This document shows positions 51,783 through 61,186 of a stretch of 64,000 nt of DNA, one piece after another; the stretch's first letter is position 1; each line of letters starts with the position of its first letter. Source of the stretch: Providencia alcalifaciens (GTDB lineage Bacteria; Pseudomonadota; Gammaproteobacteria; Enterobacterales; Enterobacteriaceae). Under the pieces are notes generated by a model that made no database searches, was not told the DNA's origin, and was given only the letters and a program-made list of their open reading frames with translations. A program made the translations under genes and the position numbers. The stretch lies in assembly GCF_020271745.1 (NCBI RefSeq), contig NZ_CP084296.1, positions 310,001 to 374,000 of the forward strand, written 5' to 3'.

Positions 51783-53129
51783 ATGCATCAGCCCGATGTC
51801 ACTGAGAGGTCACTCTATTCCCTCAGTTGGCCAATCTTTATTGATATTTTTCTTCATTTGGCCACCTTATTAATTAATACCTACATGGTGAGCCATGTAT
51901 CGACCGCCTACCTCGCTGCAATGGGGGTCGGGAATCAAGTCTTTGACCTATTTATTACTATCTTTAACTTTATTAGCGTGGGATGTAGCGTCGTTATCGC
52001 CCAATATCTGGGGGCGGGACGTCGTGATAAAGCCAGCCAAGCTATTCATATTTCCATCGCATTTAACTTTATATTAGGTTTCTCCAGCGCCTTAATTGCA
52101 CTCTTTTTTGGCTACAAAATTCTGACCATCATGAATACCCCATCCCACTTAATGGATGATGGGTATGCGTATTTACACATTTTGGGTATTTGTTTAATTC
52201 CAGAAGCGATCTCCATCATTCTCGCGGCTTGTTTACGCGTTTATGGCAAAGCTCAGCCCGCGATGTGGGTCACGCTGATTGCCAACATCATTACCGTAAT
52301 TGGTAACATGATTGTGCTGTATGGGTTCTTTGGTTTACCGCAATATGGCCTGGAAGGCGTTGCATGGTCAACGGTGGTTGGGCGCGTTGTGGCAGTCATT
52401 TTACTGTTCTGCCTGTTGTTCTATGGTTTAAGAATTAAGTTTAGCCCAATGATGCTGATCCGTTGGTCCAGTAAAATGCTCAGCAAAATCCTGCATATTG
52501 GTTTACCTGCCGCGGGCGAAAACTTGGTGTGGATCCTGCACTTTATGACCGCATCCGCCTTTATCGGCTTAATGGGTGAAACCGCCCTTGCGGCGCAAAC
52601 CCTCTACTTCCAGCTTTCGCTATTTATTATGCTGTTTGGAATTTCCATCAGTATTGGTAATGAGATTATGGTTGGGCATTTCGTGGGCGCTAAGCGCTTT
52701 GAAGATGCCTATCGCCGTGCGTTTAAGAGTTTGAAATGGGGCTTTTACGTCACTATCGGCGTGGTGTTTGTATTTTGGTTATTCCGCGCACCCATACTCG
52801 AAAGCTTAACGGACGATCAAGGTATCATTCAGCTATTACTGCCAATTTTCTTATTATCCGTGTTCTTAGAGCCGGGACGTACTATCAACATCGTCATGGT
52901 AAACGCCCTTCGTGCCTCCGGTGATGCGAAGTTCCCATTATTGACCGCCGTACTCTTTATGTGGGGTATCGCCATTCCATTAGGCTATTTCCTTGGTATA
53001 AAAATGGAAATGGGGTTAATCGGTATCTGGATTGGATTCTTTGTCGATGAATGGGTTCGCGGGCTCACCAATGCGTGGCGCTGGCGTTCACGTAAATGGC
53101 AAAGTAAACGCCTCGATTTAGAAAGCTAA
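51783..53129 (+). CDS. MATE-family multidrug or metabolite efflux transporter
   Basis: 448 residues with about 12 hydrophobic helices in two homologous halves, as in MATE antiporters. Typical segments are SLSWPIFIDIFLHLATLLINTYMVSHV in the first helix, AAMGVGNQVFDLF, and in the second half LPAAGENLVWILHFMTASAFIGLMGETALAAQTL. Substrate is unknown; these proteins export cationic drugs or metabolites using Na+ or H+. The start has AAAGG close by. It is divergent from ddh and ended by a strong terminator. Confidence 0.93.
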   Translation: MHQPDVTERSLYSLSWPIFIDIFLHLATLLINTYMVSHVSTAYLAAMGVGNQVFDLFITIFNFISVGCSVVIAQYLGAGRRDKASQAIHISIAFNFILGFSSALIALFFGYKILTIMNTPSHLMDDGYAYLHILGICLIPEAISIILAACLRVYGKAQPAMWVTLIANIITVIGNMIVLYGFFGLPQYGLEGVAWSTVVGRVVAVILLFCLLFYGLRIKFSPMMLIRWSSKMLSKILHIGLPAAGENLVWILHFMTASAFIGLMGETALAAQTLYFQLSLFIMLFGISISIGNEIMVGHFVGAKRFEDAYRRAFKSLKWGFYVTIGVVFVFWLFRAPILESLTDDQGIIQLLLPIFLLSVFLEPGRTINIVMVNALRASGDAKFPLLTAVLFMWGIAIPLGYFLGIKMEMGLIGIWIGFFVDEWVRGLTNAWRWRSRKWQSKRLDLES

Positions 53130-53138
53130 GCTTACTGG

Positions 53139-53169
53139 ATCCTACCTATGAAAATAGGTAGGATTTTTG
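53139..53169 (+). terminator. Terminator of the MATE gene
   Basis: ATCCTACCTAT and ATAGGTAGGAT are perfect 11-bp arms with a GAAA loop, followed by TTTT, ten bases past the stop codon. Confidence 0.93.
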
Positions 53170-53325
53170 TGATCGGCATCATATTTAAAAATATTTCCCC
53201 CTAATAAATCATATTGGAGATAAATTTTCTCTCCAATCCCCATTTATCCATAAACATTGTGAAGTTTTTCTCCGCCCTCTTCATTAAAATAATTCCATCA
53301 CCACATGACTTTTAGGGATATAACC

Positions 53326-54651
53326 ATGGCAACGCAAACTGAAGAACTTCTCTGGCAATATTTTATCAATGCCGTCAAACAAGACGTGAAACCTGCGCTG
53401 GGCTGTACTGAACCCATTTCCCTTGCTTATGCAGCGGCAAAAGCAGCGTCTTATCTGTCATCGCCAGTGATCCGCGTTGCCGCATTTGTTTCTCCAAATC
53501 TCATGAAAAATGGTATGGGTGTCACCGTTCCCGGAACAGGAATGGTAGGATTACCCATTGCCGCAGCGCTAGGTGCTGTGGGCGGAGATGCCGATGCAGG
53601 GTTAGAAGTGTTAAAGTCAGCATCACCTGAAGCGATTGCTCGCAGTAAAGCGATGCTCGCAGACGGTTCCATCACCGTTGATATTAAATCCCCTTGTGAT
53701 GATGTTGTTTATTCAGAAGCGACAGCCTACAGCGAAAATGACTCTGCCACGGTGATCATCGCTGGCTCTCATACTCATATTGTCAAAATTATCCACGGTG
53801 ATCAGGTTCTGTTCGATATTACTGAGAATAAAACAGAAATCCGGGATCCCGTTGATTGTGGTACCGATGTCAGCTTACCGAAAGTCACCGCTAAAGCGGT
53901 TTATGAGTTCGCAACTCAAGCACCATTAGACGATATTCGTTTCATTCTTGAAGCCGCACACTTAAATGATGCGTTGTCTCAAGAAGGTTTACGCAATAGC
54001 TATGGCCTGCATATTGGTAAAACGCTACAGGCTCAACGTGACCGCGGTTTATTATCCAAAGATTTATTATCCGAAATTATGATCCGCACGACGGCAGCCT
54101 CCGATGCACGTATGGGCGGTGCGGTATTACCCGCAATGAGTAATTCCGGTTCCGGTAACCAAGGTATTGCTGCAACCATGCCAGTTGTCGTCACTGCTGA
54201 TTATCTGCAATCTACCGAAGAACAGCTAGCTCGTGCGCTGATGCTCTCCCATTTAATGGCCATTTATATTCATAACCAACTGCCTGCGCTTTCTGCATTA
54301 TGTGCGGCAACCACCGCTGCGATGGGCGCTGCCGCAGGGATTGCATGGTTATTAGAAGCCCGCTATGAAGTGGTCGCAATGGCAATCTCTAGCATGATCG
54401 GCGACGTCAGTGGCATGATCTGTGATGGCGCATCCAACAGCTGTGCGATGAAAGTCTCCACCAGTGCGAGTGCGGCATACAAAGCCGTATTGATGGCGCT
54501 AGATAATAGCTGCGTAAGAGGCTCGGACGGGATTGTATCGGATGATGTGGATCAGTCGATTACGAATTTGTGTTCGTTGGCAGCAGGCTCAATGCGGCAT
54601 ACGGATATCCAAATCATCGAAATAATGTCCTCTAAAACTCTTCGTTCTTAA
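53326..54651 (+). CDS. cyuA: L-cysteine desulfidase (YhaM/CyuA, UPF0597 family)
   Basis: 441 residues from the ATG at 53326, which has AGGGA 7 nt upstream; an in-frame ATG at 53305 has no ribosome binding site. It follows E. coli YhaM/CyuA closely, including [58 protein letters not shown] and [18 protein letters not shown]. The conserved cysteines are thought to hold an iron-sulfur cluster. The enzyme degrades cysteine to pyruvate, sulfide and ammonia. The E. coli partner transporter cyuP is not beside it. An ERIC-like repeat in reverse orientation follows the stop codon immediately. Confidence 0.93.
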   Translation: MATQTEELLWQYFINAVKQDVKPALGCTEPISLAYAAAKAASYLSSPVIRVAAFVSPNLMKNGMGVTVPGTGMVGLPIAAALGAVGGDADAGLEVLKSASPEAIARSKAMLADGSITVDIKSPCDDVVYSEATAYSENDSATVIIAGSHTHIVKIIHGDQVLFDITENKTEIRDPVDCGTDVSLPKVTAKAVYEFATQAPLDDIRFILEAAHLNDALSQEGLRNSYGLHIGKTLQAQRDRGLLSKDLLSEIMIRTTAASDARMGGAVLPAMSNSGSGNQGIAATMPVVVTADYLQSTEEQLARALMLSHLMAIYIHNQLPALSALCAATTAAMGAAAGIAWLLEARYEVVAMAISSMIGDVSGMICDGASNSCAMKVSTSASAAYKAVLMALDNSCVRGSDGIVSDDVDQSITNLCSLAAGSMRHTDIQIIEIMSSKTLRS

Positions 54652-54745
54652 CGCTGCTGGTGCGTTGACTTCTCTTAGCTACCCTAGTCACATACTCTTG
54701 TATGCTCCTAGGGATAGCTGGCGTTTGTCGCCTTCCTTCAGCGCT
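54649..54745 (-). repeat. ERIC-like repeat, reverse orientation, abutting the cyuA stop codon
   Basis: Read on the minus strand, it has CCCTAG ... CTAGGG arms (54682-54687 and 54708-54713 on the plus strand) with the inner CATAC/GTATG stem and a changed loop (AAGA instead of ATAA). The flanks are more diverged than in other copies. One end touches the TAA of cyuA at 54649-54651. Confidence 0.75.
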
Positions 54746-54822
54746 AATAACTTTGAGTTTGATTCTGACTTTGAATTTTATTCTGACTTCTAATTTCTAT
54801 TGCTGTAGCTTAATTCTGATTT
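54746..54822. other. AT-rich imperfect repeat tract before yjiA
   Basis: The motif ATTCTGA with flanking TTTGA or TTTAAT recurs three or four times imperfectly (54756-54830). It looks like a decayed short tandem repeat and runs into the yjiA stop region. No gene is seen. Confidence 0.4.
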
Positions 54823-55788
54823 TTAATTTCTGGTTTCTAGTGCGGCGAATTTTTCGCGGATTTCGGTTTCTGGGAGGTCGATGCCGATGAAAACGAGGAC
54901 GCTGCTGCGCGTTTCATCTTCCCCCCAATCTCTGTCCCAATCGGCGCTATAAAGGCGCTGGACGCCTTGGAATAATAGGCGTTTTGGTTCGTCGACGATG
55001 GACAAAATTCCCTTATAACGTAATAAATTATCTGCAAAACCAAGCAGCAAATCTTCCATCACTTGGGAGACGGCCATCAGCTCTACAGGGTAATCAAACT
55101 CCAGCACAATCGACCCTACTTCATTTTGCTGCTTAGGGGCAAAACGGAAAGTCGGCTGCTTAACATTGAGTTTTGAATCCAGCAAAAAGCCTTCAATATC
55201 TAACAACAAATCTAAATTAATATCCCCATGAACCACCGGATAAATCGGCGCTCGGGCATTAATTCGCTGCAAACGCTCAATCAACGCATCGGTATTTGGC
55301 TCTATGTCAGTTTTGGTGAGAAGGATTCTGTCAGCATAGCCAATTTGCGCTTGGGCAATGGCGAAATCATTAAGTTGCTTATCGGCGTGAACCGCATCCA
55401 CCAAGGTAATAATGCCATCCAATAAATAGCGCTCGCACAGCACTTCATGGGAGAAAAATGTTTGTGTAATCGGCCCCGGATCGGCCATGCCCGTACATTC
55501 AATCACTAAACGCTCAAAATCGAGTTTACCGCTGTCTAAGCCGTCCAATAAATCCAACAACGCATTCTCTAATTCATTAGAACGACTACAACAAATACAG
55601 CCATTACTTAAGGTAGTGATTTGCGTGGCACGGTCGCCAATCAATGCATTATCAATCGGCACTTCGCCAAATTCATTCTCGATAACGGCAATTTTATGAC
55701 CATGACCCGCATTGAGGATATGGCTCAATAGCGTGGTTTTTCCTGCGCCCAGAAAGCCCGTTAAAATCGTTACATTGATTGGTTTCAT
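54823..55788 (-). CDS. yjiA: CobW/COG0523-family GTPase YjiA
   Basis: 321 residues from the ATG at 55788 (TGAGGGC 6-7 nt upstream); a start 24 bp earlier is not conserved. It has the P-loop GFLGAGKTTLL, the CxCC metal-binding motif GCICCSRSNELENALLDLL, the switch region ECTGMADPGP and the GTP-specificity motif LTKTD. E. coli YjiA is a zinc- and other metal-binding GTPase whose client is unsettled. It follows yjiX and btsT on the same strand, the E. coli arrangement. Confidence 0.95.
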   Translation of the reverse strand: MKPINVTILTGFLGAGKTTLLSHILNAGHGHKIAVIENEFGEVPIDNALIGDRATQITTLSNGCICCSRSNELENALLDLLDGLDSGKLDFERLVIECTGMADPGPITQTFFSHEVLCERYLLDGIITLVDAVHADKQLNDFAIAQAQIGYADRILLTKTDIEPNTDALIERLQRINARAPIYPVVHGDINLDLLLDIEGFLLDSKLNVKQPTFRFAPKQQNEVGSIVLEFDYPVELMAVSQVMEDLLLGFADNLLRYKGILSIVDEPKRLLFQGVQRLYSADWDRDWGEDETRSSVLVFIGIDLPETEIREKFAALETRN

Positions 55789-55827
55789 TATTGCCCTCAT
55801 CATGCCATTCATTTATAAGAAAGTGCG

Positions 55828-56031
55828 TTAACAGCAGCGAAATCCGCCTTTACCATTGCCGCCGTAGCGAGCATCTTGTCGTTCACGAAAGAACTCTTTA
55901 TAGGTCATCACAGGTTTGTCGGGGTGATTATCTTTCATATGCTGCACATAGGTATCGTAATCGGGGATCCCCACCAGCATACGCGCCGCCTGCCCTAAAT
56001 ATTTACCGGTTTTACCCAAGTTTCCAAACAT
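55828..56031 (-). CDS. yjiX: YbdD/YjiX family protein
   Basis: 67 residues from the ATG at 56031, which has TGGAGA 5-6 nt upstream and matches E. coli YjiX in length; an earlier in-frame start at 56076 is unsupported. The sequence [25 protein letters not shown], then [23 protein letters not shown], is diagnostic, ending in a conserved Cys-Cys. Small proteins of this family accompany CstA/BtsT peptide or pyruvate transporters; their role is not established. It lies between btsT and yjiA. Confidence 0.93.
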   Translation of the reverse strand: MFGNLGKTGKYLGQAARMLVGIPDYDTYVQHMKDNHPDKPVMTYKEFFRERQDARYGGNGKGGFRCC

Positions 56032-56132
56032 AACCATCTCCAAAGGCAAAATGCCCGACACTGCGTTTTCGTACAATGCCGGGCTTCCCTTATTGTTTCG
56101 AGTGAAACTTAACTCGATGCATTATTCTGCTC

Positions 56133-58286
56133 TTAGTGTGAAGATGACACTTTCACACCCTCTTTCGGAACAGGAACATAAGGGGTTTCTTTATCTGTAC
56201 GATTTGGGTTTTTATGGGCTTTCATTCCCACACGAATACCGTAGAAGATAATACCGTAAACCACCACTAAGAACAGAATACTCAGACCCGCGTTAGTGTA
56301 GTTATTAATAATAATGTGATTCATATTAGTAATTTCTTGTGCCGTTAACTCAGCACCACCCGCGGCGATTTTATCTTTGTAAGATTTCGCTAAGTATAGG
56401 AAACCTTCTAATTGAGGATTATCGCTGAATAATTTCAGTCCCAGTGCCCATGTAGTACAGATTAATAACCATACCGCTGGTAACACAGTCACTAAGATGT
56501 ATTTACTGCGTTTCATCTTAATTAATACAACTGTACTGAGGACTAACGCTACCGCTGCCAGCATCTGGTTGGAGATACCGAACAGTGGCCACAAGCTCTT
56601 AACGCCGCCCAGTGGGTCAACCACACCTTGATACAGTAAATAACCCCATAAGCCTACGCATCCTGCTGTACCAATGATCCCAGCAAACAGAGAATCGGTT
56701 TTCTTCAGGAATGGCACGAAGTTACCCAGTAAATCTTGCAGCATAAAGCGACCAGAACGGGTACCCGCATCCAGTGCAGTTAAGATAAACAGTGCTTCAA
56801 ACAGAATACCGAAGTGATACCAGAAGCCCATGTTGGCAGCCGGCATAATTTCGTGGAATACAAACGCAATACCGACAGCTAAGGTTGGCGCACCACCCGC
56901 ACGGTTCAGAATCGAAGGCTCACCGATATCTTTTGCTGTTTGCATGATTTGTTCAGGAGAAATCACAAAGCCCCATGAACTGACCGTTGCTGCCGCATGA
57001 ACAGACACATCTTTCAGTTGCGCCATAATTGCAGCGCCATCAGGACCACCCAGCTCATGCAGGTTAGGCATAGTGATACCTAATGCTGATGGTGGAGTGT
57101 TCATTGCAAAGTACAGGCCTGGCTCGATGATAGAAGCGGCCACTAACGCCATGATAGCCACGAAAGATTCCATTAACATCGCACCGTAGCCGATGTAACG
57201 TGCGTCTTTTTCGTTCGCTAACAGTTTTGGAGTCGTACCTGAAGAGATTAAGGCGTGGAAACCAGACACCGCACCACACGCAATGGTAATGAACAGGAAT
57301 GGGAACAGTGTACCTTTCCAAACTGGACCAGAACCATCAACAAACTGCGTCACCGCTGGCATTTTCAGTTCAGGGTTCAGGATAACAATACCCACCGCTA
57401 AACCAACGATAACGCCGATTTTCAGGAATGTCGCTAAGTAGTCACGAGGCGCCAAAATCAGCCATACTGGCAGTAACGCGGAAACAAACGCATAACCGAC
57501 TAATGCATAAGTAATGGTCGTATCTTTAAAGGTCAGCGCTGGACCCCAGTAAGGGTCATGAGCAATCACACCACCAAACCAAATAGATGCGACTAACAGT
57601 GCAATACCGATAACGGCAATTTCACCCACACGCCCTGGTCGGATATAGCGCATGTATATCCCCATAAAGAGCGCAATCGGCACAGTAGAGCAAACCGTGA
57701 ACACACCCCATGGGCTTTCTGCTAGTGCCTTAACCACGATCAGCGCCAATACTGCAAGGATGATGATCATAATTAAGAAGCAGCCAAACAGTGCTAGCGT
57801 ACCTGGGATTGGACCCAATTCTTCTTTAACTATCTCACCAAGGGATGCACCGTTACGGCGTGAGGAGATAAACAGCACCATAAAGTCCTGTACCGCCCCC
57901 GCAAGGACAACCCCTGCCAGTAGCCACAATGTTCCCGGTAAGTAACCCACCTGAGCCGCTAATACTGGTCCAACTAATGGCCCCGCCCCTGCGATAGCCG
58001 CAAAGTGGTGACCAAACAGAACGTTTTTATTGGTTGGAACATAGTTTAAGCCGTCATTATTAATGACCGCTGGCGTCGCACGCGTTTCATCCAGCTTCAT
58101 CACTTTTTTAGCGATATATAAGCTGTAGTAGCGATAAGCAATCAGATACACCGCCACAGATGCGACGACGATCCACAATGCACTAATGTGCTCGCCGCGT
58201 CTTAGCGCGACAACCCCTAAACAGATTGCACCGATGATACCGAGGATCATCCATGGAATGTGTTTTAAAATACCATTTTTGTTCAT
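56133..58286 (-). CDS. btsT: Pyruvate/H+ symporter BtsT (CstA family)
   Basis: 717 residues (E. coli BtsT 716) with about 18 hydrophobic helices. It follows E. coli BtsT (YjiY) almost residue by residue, for example NVLFGHHFAAIAGAGPLVGPVLAAQ and GAVSGFHALISSGTTPK, with the C-terminal KETPYVPVPKEGVK. BtsT takes up pyruvate with protons during carbon limitation. In E. coli its transcription is driven by the BtsS/BtsR two-component system; direct repeats matching the BtsR site are found upstream here. It is the first gene of btsT-yjiX-yjiA. Confidence 0.97.
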   Translation of the reverse strand: MNKNGILKHIPWMILGIIGAICLGVVALRRGEHISALWIVVASVAVYLIAYRYYSLYIAKKVMKLDETRATPAVINNDGLNYVPTNKNVLFGHHFAAIAGAGPLVGPVLAAQVGYLPGTLWLLAGVVLAGAVQDFMVLFISSRRNGASLGEIVKEELGPIPGTLALFGCFLIMIIILAVLALIVVKALAESPWGVFTVCSTVPIALFMGIYMRYIRPGRVGEIAVIGIALLVASIWFGGVIAHDPYWGPALTFKDTTITYALVGYAFVSALLPVWLILAPRDYLATFLKIGVIVGLAVGIVILNPELKMPAVTQFVDGSGPVWKGTLFPFLFITIACGAVSGFHALISSGTTPKLLANEKDARYIGYGAMLMESFVAIMALVAASIIEPGLYFAMNTPPSALGITMPNLHELGGPDGAAIMAQLKDVSVHAAATVSSWGFVISPEQIMQTAKDIGEPSILNRAGGAPTLAVGIAFVFHEIMPAANMGFWYHFGILFEALFILTALDAGTRSGRFMLQDLLGNFVPFLKKTDSLFAGIIGTAGCVGLWGYLLYQGVVDPLGGVKSLWPLFGISNQMLAAVALVLSTVVLIKMKRSKYILVTVLPAVWLLICTTWALGLKLFSDNPQLEGFLYLAKSYKDKIAAGGAELTAQEITNMNHIIINNYTNAGLSILFLVVVYGIIFYGIRVGMKAHKNPNRTDKETPYVPVPKEGVKVSSSH

Positions 58287-58680
58287 AGAACACCCTTCTA
58301 AGGTAGAACGAACATGCCATTAATACGTAATTACCGTTTATTAAACTGCGAAAACGTTGTTGTTAGTCGTTTTCGATGAATAACAAATGATTTTTTAATA
58401 GGCAGTGGTTGAATGATTTTGAATGTGAAAAATTGAGTTCTGCCATAGTGGGTATGGTAAGAAATTACTATCAGGAAAAGCGAAGAGTTACCTTGAGTGG
58501 TGGCATACAGAATTAAGCGGTTAGTTTTTTACAGTGAATGGTTTTCCAGCGTCGTCAAACCCTCAAAAAATGTGATCTGCGTACCAAATATTCTTTATTT
58601 CAACAAGTTAAGTAACTTTTAAAATCATGTTTAGATTGTGACTTTTGTTAAATTCTTGAGGTTAATACATGAATAAAACG
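58287..58680. other. btsT upstream region, gene-free
   Basis: 394 bp separating btsT from the convergently read WG-repeat gene end. It contains the BtsR-type repeats listed separately. No coding frame with a convincing ribosome binding site is seen. Confidence 0.5.
58494..58521 (-). promoter_or_regulatory. Direct repeats matching the BtsR (YehT) binding motif
   Basis: On the minus strand ACCGCTTA and ACCACTCA occur as direct repeats with a 12-nt spacer, about 208-235 nt before the btsT start. Both half-sites fit the degenerate BtsR consensus ACC(G/A)CT(C/T)A; the E. coli spacing is about 13. Confidence 0.7.
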
Positions 58681-59169
58681 CTAATTTTCTCTACGCAATG
58701 GATTAACAATTTCTTGCCATTCTCCCCCAACCCACCAGCTATGTTCTCCGTCAGTTTGCCGCTCGCACTTCTCACCGACCTTAGCTTTGCCGTTTTCGAA
58801 TGGATATGCACAATCATAAATCGGTTCAATCACAATCTCTCCGGTTTGCGCGTTGGCATAACCGATCTTTTTCCCCTGACGAATTCGGTATAGCCCTTCA
58901 CTCGCAGGATCGAGACCATTATCAAAATAGTAAAATTGATACACTTCATTACCCTGCCTATCCACGAGTCTGATACCATTTTTTGTGTATACGCTTCCTT
59001 TAAGGCAATAAAGGAAAGATGACGAAGGTTCAAAGCAGCGGATTTTTTCACTTTCATCTTCCGCCATTAACTGAAACTGTTCTTCAAGCGGCATGGCTGC
59101 CGCCATCGTTGCCATAAACACAGAAATAGATAAACCCATCAGCATGCTTTTTATTCGTATCAGGTTCAT
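58681..59169 (-). CDS. WG-repeat secreted or periplasmic protein
   Basis: 162 residues with a signal peptide (MGLSISVFMATMAAA, cleavage near residue 25). The middle contains WG-repeat-like units: NGIRLVDRQGNEVYQFYYFDNGLDPASEGLYRIRQGKKIGYANAQTGEIVIEPIYDCAYPFENGKAKV, a segment described here in two or three overlapping units with the ending KVG. Paired cysteines suggest an oxidising compartment. Function is not known. Three nearby ATGs make the exact start uncertain; the first has AGAGG about 11 nt upstream. Confidence 0.8.
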   Translation of the reverse strand: MNLIRIKSMLMGLSISVFMATMAAAMPLEEQFQLMAEDESEKIRCFEPSSSFLYCLKGSVYTKNGIRLVDRQGNEVYQFYYFDNGLDPASEGLYRIRQGKKIGYANAQTGEIVIEPIYDCAYPFENGKAKVGEKCERQTDGEHSWWVGGEWQEIVNPLRREN

Positions 59170-59528
59170 TCGTAAAGGCGCCTCTCATTTTATTGGGCTC
59201 TCAGCATCCCTTAAAGCGTCCCAAATGGGTATCAGATAATCGCGTAATTCCTTTCTATGCATCTTTTTCGTTCACACTATTTTTCACTAAGAATAATCCA
59301 ATCAATAAAACATTAACTTGTTAATAAAATTAAAGACAAGACTAAAAAATTATGAAATTCATATTTTCCTTTTAAATAACAATAATTAGATAAAACCAAA
59401 AAATAATTACAGAGGAAATTGTTTTTGAAGTGAATCACACTAACAGAACATTATTTATACATTAATAATCCAAACGCGTTATTGTTAAATAAATGATATT
59501 TGAATGTTAATTTCAATGGGGAAATAAA
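59170..59528. other. AT-rich divergent region before the GMC oxidoreductase
   Basis: 359 bp between two divergent genes, very AT-rich, with the inverted repeat TTAAC-ttg-TTAA near 59309. The GMC gene's ribosome binding site GGGGAAA is at its right end. No gene is seen. Confidence 0.4.
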
Positions 59529-61136
59529 ATGAGCACACAAAAATATGACTATATTATTGTCGGTGCAGGATCCGCAGGTTGTGTTCTCGCCGCACGCCTG
59601 ATCCAAGAAACTCAAGCTCGCGTGTTGCTTATTGAAGCTGGCGGTAGCGATAACCACATGTTTATCCGTATGCCTGCTGGCGTAGCAAAAATTATTGCCC
59701 AAAAAAGTTGGCCATATGAAACCGAACCAGAACCTCATGCCAATAACCGCAAAATGCAAATTGCTCAAGGTCGCGTGTTGGGGGGCAGTAGTTCAGTCAA
59801 TGGTATGATCTACATTCGCGGACAAAAACAAGATTATGATAACTGGGAACAAAAGTACGGCTGCGAAGGCTGGGGTTATCAAGACGTCCTACCGTGGTTT
59901 AAAAAAGCAGAGCGCAATGAAAGCTTAACCGGAGAATATCACGGCACGGAAGGGCCACTTCCTGTCAGTGAAAACCGTTATCGCCATCCGCTTTCTATGG
60001 CATTCATTCGAGCTGCCCAAGAACATGGTTTACCTTATGTTAATGACCTTAATGGAGAGAGCCAACAAGGGACCAGTTTCTATCAAACCACAACCCATAA
60101 TGGGGAGAGAGCCAGCACCTCTAAAACTTATTTGAAATCAGTAGCAAATAGCGACCGCCTAACCCTCAAGCTCAATACCCAAGTTAACCGTATTATTATT
60201 CACGATGGGCAAGCTGTTGGTGTGGCTTACCAAGGTAAAAATGGCCACGAAGTCGAAGCCCTTGCCCGTGAAGAAGTGCTGATTTGCTCCGGCGCAATGG
60301 GATCAGCGAAGCTATTAATGCTCTCCGGCATCGGTCCTGAAGAACATCTTTCCTCTTTAGGGATCAAAACGCTGGCTAATTTACCGGTGGGTAAAAACTT
60401 TCACGACCATCTGCATATGTCCATCAACGTCACCACCAAAGAGCCCATCAGCTTATTTGGTGCCGACCAAGGCTTTGCCGCTATTAAACATGGAGTTGAA
60501 TGGATGGCATTTCGTAGTGGGCTACTCGCCTCTAACGTTTTAGAAGGCGCCGCCTTTAAAGACAGTTGCAACCAAGGTCGCCCTGATGTGCAAATTCACT
60601 TTTTACCTATTTTAGATAGCTGGGATGATGTACCGGGAGAACCACTGCCTGCGGCTCATGGTTTTTCACTAAAAGTCGGTTACTTACAGCCTAAGTCTCG
60701 CGGGGAAATTTTACTGCGTAGCCAAAACCCGCAAGATCCGTTAAGAATTCACGCGAATTACTTGGCTGATCCAGAAGATATGGAAGGTTGTAAACGTGCG
60801 GTGAAATTCGGTTTAGAAGTATTAAGCCAACCATCATTGCAAGCTGTCAGTAAAAATACGTTAATGCCTACAGCCCAAGTTCAGCATGATGACACTCAAT
60901 TAGAAGAGTTTGTCCGTAATTTCTGTAAAACGGTTTATCACCCCGTTGGCACCTGCCGTATGGGTACTGATACCACAAACTCCGTCACTGATTTACGTCT
61001 TCGCGTTCATGGGGTCAACAAACTACGCGTGGTAGATTGTTCCGTGATGCCAGAAATTCCAAGTGGCAATACCAATGCACCAACCATCATGATTGCGGAG
61101 CGCGCAGCCGCTATGATTATTGAAGATAGACAATAG
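59529..61136 (+). CDS. GMC-family FAD oxidoreductase (choline/alcohol dehydrogenase-like)
   Basis: 535 residues. The FAD-binding motif DYIIVGAGSAGCVLAARL, GMC signature 1 (GRVLGGSSSVNGMIYIRG), signature 2 (GAMGSAKLLMLSGIGP), the catalytic histidine in YHPVGTCRMG and the C-terminal asparagine in SGNTNAPTIMIAERAA are all present. It resembles choline dehydrogenase (BetA) and AlkJ-type alcohol dehydrogenases. The betaine aldehyde dehydrogenase and regulator genes that usually accompany betA are not beside it, so an alcohol dehydrogenase role is at least as likely. The ATG has GGGGAAA 6 nt upstream. Confidence 0.9.
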   Translation: MSTQKYDYIIVGAGSAGCVLAARLIQETQARVLLIEAGGSDNHMFIRMPAGVAKIIAQKSWPYETEPEPHANNRKMQIAQGRVLGGSSSVNGMIYIRGQKQDYDNWEQKYGCEGWGYQDVLPWFKKAERNESLTGEYHGTEGPLPVSENRYRHPLSMAFIRAAQEHGLPYVNDLNGESQQGTSFYQTTTHNGERASTSKTYLKSVANSDRLTLKLNTQVNRIIIHDGQAVGVAYQGKNGHEVEALAREEVLICSGAMGSAKLLMLSGIGPEEHLSSLGIKTLANLPVGKNFHDHLHMSINVTTKEPISLFGADQGFAAIKHGVEWMAFRSGLLASNVLEGAAFKDSCNQGRPDVQIHFLPILDSWDDVPGEPLPAAHGFSLKVGYLQPKSRGEILLRSQNPQDPLRIHANYLADPEDMEGCKRAVKFGLEVLSQPSLQAVSKNTLMPTAQVQHDDTQLEEFVRNFCKTVYHPVGTCRMGTDTTNSVTDLRLRVHGVNKLRVVDCSVMPEIPSGNTNAPTIMIAERAAAMIIEDRQ

Positions 61137-61145
61137 TCACCCTAA

Positions 61146-61180
61146 AAAGCCCCCCCGCCAAAACCCAATAGGCGGGGGAA
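61146..61180 (-). terminator. Terminator between the GMC gene and purT
   Basis: The arms CCCCCGCC and GGCGGGGG (61152-61159 and 61171-61178) form a very stable 8-bp stem. On the minus strand it is followed by GCTTTTTAGG, so it mainly ends purT transcripts. Confidence 0.85.
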
Positions 61181-61186
61181 TAATCA

